A stretch of DNA of 64,000 nt, from the NCBI RefSeq assembly GCF_009764355.1, contig NZ_LNUA01000031.1, positions 372,001 through 436,000 on the forward strand, given 5' to 3'. Within the stretch, counting starts at the first letter, position 1. Each line of letters opens with the position of its first letter. The notes under the pieces were generated by a model that was given only the letters and a program-made list of their open reading frames with translations, was not told the DNA's origin and searched no databases. Positions 59,355-64,000 of this stretch are shown piece after piece. The position numbers were made by a program, and so were the translations under genes. The DNA is from Companilactobacillus bobalius (GTDB lineage: Bacteria > Bacillota > Bacilli > Lactobacillales > Lactobacillaceae).

Positions 59355-60029
59355 TTAAGGAATAATGTATCCTTGACCAACTTTAGTTACAATATAATTT
59401 TTGAGACCATATTTTTCGATTTTACTGCGGAGACGATTGATGTTAACTGTTAAAGTATTATCATCAACGAAACGTTCGTCATCCCACATAAAATTGAGTA
59501 ATTGCTCACGAGTAACAATTTTGCCTTGGTCTTTTAAGAGACGTTGAAGTAGTTTATATTCATTTTTAGAGAGATCAATCTTATTGTCATCAATTTCAAC
59601 GGAACCACTTGAAAGATTCAATTTGAGACCATTGTGCTCGATGACGTCGCTAGTATTTTTAGTAAAGTCATAAGTACGACGTAGCAAGGCATTGATTTTA
59701 GCCACTAAAATATCGACCGAGAAAGGTTTTTCTACAAAATCATCAGCCCCCATATTCATAGCCATGATTTGATCCATATTGGAATTACGGGATGAGATGA
59801 TTATAATGGGAGTCTTAGAAATTTTTCTGATTTCTTGATTCCAATAGTAACCGTCGTAGACAGGTAAGTTGATATCTAAAAGAACTAGGTCAGGTTTGTA
59901 TTCATTGAATTGATCAATGATACTGTTGAAATCTTTCGTAATATAAGAATTGATTTGCCATTTGGCAAGATTTTCACTGATTAATTTGGAGATAGATTGA
60001 TCATCTTCAATAATCATAATTTTAGCCAT
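59355..60029 (-). CDS. BceR-type OmpR-family response regulator
   Basis: 224 residues: receiver with IIEDD and phosphoacceptor Asp52 (LLDINLP), Lys in EKPF, and a C-terminal winged helix (LLQRLLKDQGKIVTREQLLNFMWDDERFVDDNTLTVNINRLRSKI). Typical Bce pathway regulator, expected to activate the divergent ABC transporter on peptide attack. Ribosome site GGAGGG. The intergenic 82 bases hold both promoters (TATAAT-like at about 60069). Confidence 0.92.
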   Translation of the reverse strand: MAKIMIIEDDQSISKLISENLAKWQINSYITKDFNSIIDQFNEYKPDLVLLDINLPVYDGYYWNQEIRKISKTPIIIISSRNSNMDQIMAMNMGADDFVEKPFSVDILVAKINALLRRTYDFTKNTSDVIEHNGLKLNLSSGSVEIDDNKIDLSKNEYKLLQRLLKDQGKIVTREQLLNFMWDDERFVDDNTLTVNINRLRSKIEKYGLKNYIVTKVGQGYIIP

Positions 60030-60111
60030 GTTAAAATTCCCTCCGTGCTAGAATGAAGACACTATGTATATAATATGATAACAATAATTATTTAATTATG
60101 GAGAAATTACG

Positions 60112-60882
60112 TTGCAAATAATTGTAAAGAATATTTCAAAAGATTTTGGAAAGAAGCGAAATGCCGTTCACGCCATTAAGGATATCAGCCTAAAAGTTGA
60201 ACATGGCGAATTTTTAGGAATCATGGGTCCGTCGGGTGCAGGTAAAACGACACTGTTAAACATGATATCAACTAATGAACGTCCAGATCATGGTCAAATA
60301 ATAGTTGATGGTCAAGACCTGACGCAGCTACATGATCGTGATCAAACTAAGTATCGTCGTAATAAAATGGGGTTCATTTATCAAAGTTTTGAATTGTTGG
60401 ATTCATTGAATGTGAAGGAAAATGTTATTTTACCACTAGCTTTGAATCGGTCAAATAAAAAATTAATTGAGGAACGCTTCAATTATATGATGAATTTACT
60501 TAATATTGAAAAATTAAGTAAACGTAATATTGATGAGTTGTCTTTGGGTCAGCGTCAAATTGTGGCAGCTGCGAGAGCTTTGATCAATAGTCCAGAGATT
60601 CTATTTGCTGATGAGCCAACGGGAAGTCTTGATTCTAAATCAGCGACGATTTTGTTGAACTATATGCAATTAGTTAACCAACGAGAGAAAACGACTATTT
60701 TAATGGCGACGCATGATGCCTTTACGGCTAGTTATTGTAGTCGGGTAATCTTTGTTAAAGATGGTGTAGTTTTTTCTGAAGTTGTTAACCCTGGCAATCG
60801 AGATAAATTTTTTGAACAGATCATCAATATGCAACGGACGATTGGAGGGGGAAGCTATTTCAATGTATCGCAAAATAATTAA
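60112..60882 (+). CDS. BceA-type ABC transporter ATPase (peptide antibiotic resistance)
   Basis: 256 residues: Walker A GPSGAGKTT, signature LSLGQRQIVAAARAL (LSLGQ form), Walker B ILFADEPTG, as in BceA/MacB-type ATPases. TTG start eight bases after GGAG; the nearby ATG 60098 leads to a stop at once. Together with the following permease it should detach bacitracin- or lantibiotic-like peptides from lipid II-cycle intermediates. The C-terminal 20 bases overlap the permease start. Confidence 0.92.
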   Translation: MQIIVKNISKDFGKKRNAVHAIKDISLKVEHGEFLGIMGPSGAGKTTLLNMISTNERPDHGQIIVDGQDLTQLHDRDQTKYRRNKMGFIYQSFELLDSLNVKENVILPLALNRSNKKLIEERFNYMMNLLNIEKLSKRNIDELSLGQRQIVAAARALINSPEILFADEPTGSLDSKSATILLNYMQLVNQREKTTILMATHDAFTASYCSRVIFVKDGVVFSEVVNPGNRDKFFEQIINMQRTIGGGSYFNVSQNN

Positions 60883-62860
60883 ACGTAGTTTATATAATAT
60901 GCGTGATAGCTACTTAATATACATCCTAGCTTGTGCTTTTGCCATTGGAATATTTGGGATTCTGATTTCTTTGGGAGACAATCCTTCCGTGCGAGTTTCG
61001 TTACGATCGTGGAATTCATTTATTTCAGATATAACTATTATGATGAGTGGACTTTTTGCATTCTGTGCCTTTATTTATATGGCTTATGTTGGTGGCTTTT
61101 TCATCAAGCAACAGAGAAATGAGTTTCGAACCTTTGAAAAATTAGGGATGCAACGTTGGGTCATAGTAGCGATTAGTTTTATTCAAACAACGATTGTACA
61201 AGCTTTTGCTTGGATTATCGGTTTGTCTACAACTTTGATTTTTCAAAAATTTATGGGAATGGCGTTATTCTATCTGATGCGATTACGATTTAATTTCATA
61301 ATGCATATCAGTTGGAATGATGTTTTTCTTCTAGCTAAAATGTTCTTTTTCTCGACATTGGTTTTGAGTATTATCAACGCCATTAAAACGTTTAGGATTT
61401 TGCAACGAAAGACTATTAAACGTGAGATAAAGACGCGATGGTGGCTAAGAATCCCGGCAGGCATCTTTGGATTATTACTATTATTTAGTGCTCAGATTTG
61501 TACGGTGTCGTTATTCTACGATATGCATACGGTCAGTTATTCATCCAAACCGATCACTGAAATATTCTTTGTTATGCTAGCTGACATTTTTGGAACATAT
61601 TTAGTTTACTTTGGATTCTTGCCAACTATTTTGAATACTTTACAGCGAATTCATTCTGTCTCCTATTCTGGAATCAATATGTTCTCTTTTAAATATTTAA
61701 AGGAGAGATTATTTCAAAATATCTCTATCTTATGGTTTGTAACTGAATTATCAGCTCTAGCCTTGATGCTACTAACTTTTTGTTATTTTGGGTATCAAGC
61801 GGTGCATCGTAATTATAATAGTGCCTATCCCTTTGAACTGGCTGCTGATAAAAATACTGCCGGTGTGATTAAGCAGGAATTGAAAAAGAGTAAGGCTCAC
61901 ATTAAAGGTGAGTACCAGACAAACGTAAAAATTAATTTGGTGTCTTATTATAAAAAAGATAATCAAGACTATATTCGTCAGCCAATGACTTTCATGTCAT
62001 ATAGCGATTATATGTCTTTACCCAAAAGAATGCGGAAGTGGAACGGTAAAATCAACTCGCGTGAATTCTTGAAAATTGATTATAATGGATCGATTTTTGA
62101 AAATCGCCACTTTAAAGAACATGATATTCGGGTCAAAGATTCGCCGGTCATTGCTACGGTTAAAACAGGTAGTTCGTTTCCATATGGTAGTTCGATGCAT
62201 TTTGGGCCAATGATGGTTGTGCCTGATAAGTATTATCAGAAGATGCCGGCTGAAGTTGAGGATACCTTTTATGGTTGGGATTTCAAGCGAGGGGATCGGT
62301 TGAGTACAAAGCAGTTGGAAAAGCTAGATAATTTCCGCGATGCTTACTATATGAAAGTTAATTTCAAAAAGACCTTGGATCAATCAAACATTGAAGTATT
62401 GAAAAAAGCCCCCGATAGAGGAGGCTCCATCTATACACAGGCCGGATTCTTAAGACAAGGGAGCATTAAAAAGAATTTTACTCAAGGTGGAGGATTCTAT
62501 CTCTTTATCGTGTCTTTGTTCAGTGTTGCTTTGTTGATTGCCTTAGGAAGTGTACTGACATTGAGAATCCTTTTGAGGGATGATTATCAATCGCGGCAAT
62601 TGCGAACCTTACAAAAAATCGGTGTCGAAGAAAGCGAGGTCAAGCGTATTGTTCGTCGTGAAAATACGTTAACTTTCTTGATACCGTTGATTTTTGCCTT
62701 GGCACAATCGATTGTTGCGATTGCGATGTCGAATACTGGACGGCATATCTCAAAAAATATTATTTTGATATACGCTGGTTATGTTGTTTTATATGGTATT
62801 TTTGGTTTGGTGAGTTATAAGGTCTCTTGGCATGGGATCAAACATAAATTTAGTCTGTGA
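60863..62860 (+). CDS. BceB-type ABC transporter permease
   Basis: 665 residues with about ten membrane segments, FtsX-type. A large extracellular domain of roughly 200 residues lies between segments seven and eight (about residues 320-540), the feature that binds the peptide target in BceB proteins and signals to BceS. ATG 60863 after GGAGGGGGAAG is chosen over an upstream frame that would run through the ATPase. The 3' end overlaps a convergent small gene by 11 bases. Substrate cannot be read from sequence; lipid II-directed peptides are the usual targets. Confidence 0.9.
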   Translation: MYRKIIKRSLYNMRDSYLIYILACAFAIGIFGILISLGDNPSVRVSLRSWNSFISDITIMMSGLFAFCAFIYMAYVGGFFIKQQRNEFRTFEKLGMQRWVIVAISFIQTTIVQAFAWIIGLSTTLIFQKFMGMALFYLMRLRFNFIMHISWNDVFLLAKMFFFSTLVLSIINAIKTFRILQRKTIKREIKTRWWLRIPAGIFGLLLLFSAQICTVSLFYDMHTVSYSSKPITEIFFVMLADIFGTYLVYFGFLPTILNTLQRIHSVSYSGINMFSFKYLKERLFQNISILWFVTELSALALMLLTFCYFGYQAVHRNYNSAYPFELAADKNTAGVIKQELKKSKAHIKGEYQTNVKINLVSYYKKDNQDYIRQPMTFMSYSDYMSLPKRMRKWNGKINSREFLKIDYNGSIFENRHFKEHDIRVKDSPVIATVKTGSSFPYGSSMHFGPMMVVPDKYYQKMPAEVEDTFYGWDFKRGDRLSTKQLEKLDNFRDAYYMKVNFKKTLDQSNIEVLKKAPDRGGSIYTQAGFLRQGSIKKNFTQGGGFYLFIVSLFSVALLIALGSVLTLRILLRDDYQSRQLRTLQKIGVEESEVKRIVRRENTLTFLIPLIFALAQSIVAIAMSNTGRHISKNIILIYAGYVVLYGIFGLVSYKVSWHGIKHKFSL

Positions 62861-63305
62861 CGATTGAGTAACTTTTGGTAAAGAATCCAAAATCTTCTTC
62901 GTTAGTACCCTGAATTTGTGATTGAACCTCTAGTTGTAAATTTTTGTTCCATTGTTTTATTTGATGAGTTTGTGTAAAAGTTTTAAGAATTAAATATTCT
63001 CTTGGACTATCTCTTTTTTGAAAGACAGCTGTTGCGGTAGAATTAAAGGAGTATTTGTGGAGACTGAATAATTTATTTTCAAATAACTTGGCCTGATCAG
63101 GATTAAACTTCAGATATGTCAAGGAATATAACCTATTGAATTCTTCATACTCTCCATTGATACTACGGTATTGCGCAAAAGTGGATAACTTTTTTATTAA
63201 AAGATGGTCTGCGTTAATACTAAATAAGGGTTTTAATAAAGTATCAGCAGAAGTTTGCTGACTCTTTAAAAAATTATATGTGCCTAGCTTTAATGTTATG
63301 TTCAT
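62850..63305 (-). CDS. conserved-looking small protein, antibiotic biosynthesis monooxygenase-like fold possible
   Basis: 151 residues, soluble, no signal peptide. The pattern (YLILKTFTQTHQIKQWNKNLQ and the preceding beta-rich halves) is reminiscent of the ferredoxin-like dimeric alpha/beta barrel of antibiotic biosynthesis monooxygenase/TRAP-type proteins, but I cannot see decisive catalytic residues. AAAGGA precedes ATG 63305. Convergent to the BceB-type gene, overlapping its last 11 bases, and divergent from the metallo-hydrolase gene. Function not assigned. Confidence 0.65.
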   Translation of the reverse strand: MNITLKLGTYNFLKSQQTSADTLLKPLFSINADHLLIKKLSTFAQYRSINGEYEEFNRLYSLTYLKFNPDQAKLFENKLFSLHKYSFNSTATAVFQKRDSPREYLILKTFTQTHQIKQWNKNLQLEVQSQIQGTNEEDFGFFTKSYSIVTD

Positions 63306-63347
63306 AATTATTGAAATCCTTTCAATTTAAATTTTTTGGAGGTTTCT

Positions 63348-64000
63348 ATGTTAGTTACAGTATTAGGTTTTTACGGAGGGTATCCTTATAAAGGAATCGG
63401 TACTTCTGGATACTTATTACAAAACGACGGTAAGAATTTGTTGATCGATTGTGGTAGTGGTGTTTTAAATTCACTATCTAACTACATGCAACCAACTGAT
63501 TTAGATGCTGTTGTTTTATCCCATTATCACCATGATCATACAGCAGATGTGGGTGTTTTGCAGTACAATTGGCTCGCTGCTAAAAAAGAAAATCCACTAC
63601 CTATTTATGGTCATACACAAGATTTTGTCAACTTTGCTCAATTGACAGAACCAAATGCAACTAAAGGAATCGCCTATAACGACTATGAACCAACTGAGAT
63701 TGGAACATTAAAGTTCGAATTTCTCAGAACAGTTCACCCAGTTCCAGCTTATGCGATGAGAATTACCGATAGTAAAGGTAAGGTAATCGTTTATACAGCT
63801 GACACCACATATTTTGACGGTTTAGTCGACTTTAGTAAAGATGCAGATTTATTAATTGCTGATACTAATTTTCCAGAAGACGTAACTGGTCGTAAATGGC
63901 ACTTAAATACAAAAGAAGCTGGTACCTTAGCTAAGGATGCCAACGTCAAACGTCTTATGATAAGTCATTTACCTCAAACAGTTGATGTTGAGACAATGTT
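63348..64000 (+). CDS. metallo-beta-lactamase-fold hydrolase, 3' end outside window
   Basis: Frame from ATG 63348, preceded by GGAGG, open to the window edge: at least 217 residues. The zinc-binding motif HYHHDHTADVG, a later His in TVHPVPAYAM and Asp in YTADTTY place it in the metallo-beta-lactamase fold, the YhfI/RNase Z-like subgroup of cytosolic hydrolases. No signal peptide. It may act on phosphodiesters or an unknown small molecule; the missing C-terminus prevents a finer call. Confidence 0.88.
   Translation, partial: MLVTVLGFYGGYPYKGIGTSGYLLQNDGKNLLIDCGSGVLNSLSNYMQPTDLDAVVLSHYHHDHTADVGVLQYNWLAAKKENPLPIYGHTQDFVNFAQLTEPNATKGIAYNDYEPTEIGTLKFEFLRTVHPVPAYAMRITDSKGKVIVYTADTTYFDGLVDFSKDADLLIADTNFPEDVTGRKWHLNTKEAGTLAKDANVKRLMISHLPQTVDVETM

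Overview
The window reads as chromosomal DNA of a low-GC, fermentative Lactobacillaceae species. The supports are a complete citrate lyase cluster, an adenosylcobalamin-dependent class II ribonucleotide reductase of the Lactobacillus leichmannii type, HPr/enzyme I, sigma-54, cre (CcpA) sites, a CIRCE element and LPxTG-type surface proteins. The gene set and codon use suggest the Companilactobacillus group, but this is inference; no rRNA or tRNA gene is present to confirm it.

Layout: (1) 1-6284, a 2-hydroxycarboxylate transporter (5' end cut off by the window) followed by citCDEFXG, tightly overlapping and transcribed together. (2) 6412-8451, a Cna-B repeat adhesin with an FPQTG sorting signal. 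(3) 8765-12049, a YhgE/Pip membrane protein divergent from a TetR regulator with palindromic operator candidates between them. (4) rpoN and an AEC-family permease. (5) 14619-18826, a LysR regulator divergent from a two-gene flavoprotein system closely resembling hydroxycinnamate reductase hcrAB. (6) 18877-22099, two divergent surface-type proteins. (7) 22165-42376, a 20 kb locus for alpha-mannose/GlcNAc glycans: GH92 and a GntR/LacI regulator on one strand; GH125, GH38, an MsmK-type ATPase, a PucR-type regulator, GH84, a CUT1 ABC importer like pneumococcal NgtP1/NgtP2/NgtS, a DUF624 protein, a YesM/YesN two-component system and GH1 on the other, with three cre sites. All the glycosidases lack signal peptides, so whole glycans are probably imported and trimmed in the cytosol; yeast mannoprotein or N-glycans are the likely substrate. 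(8) 42501-47819, a PepSY lipoprotein, a small hairpin repeat array, clpE with its promoter inside a CIRCE element, and ptsHI. (9) 47930-50942, a lipoprotein, small membrane and DUF2442-like proteins, and a membrane glycosyltransferase. (10) nrdJ behind two NrdR boxes. (11) 53554-55187, two inverted copies of a conserved, compensatory-substituted foldable element flanking a DUF2975 membrane protein and an HTH regulator. (12) copY-copB copper export, an orphan ribbon-helix-helix protein, a Bce-type peptide-resistance module (kinase/regulator divergent from ABC transporter), an unknown 151-residue protein and the start of a metallo-beta-lactamase-fold hydrolase cut off by the window end.

The most unusual items are the paired structured elements around 53.6 and 55.1 kb, the HcrB-like protein that has lost the aspartate of the flavinylation motif, the CIRCE-controlled clpE promoter, and the complete cytosolic glycan-trimming set with a GH1 enzyme whose phosphate-binding signature is broken.
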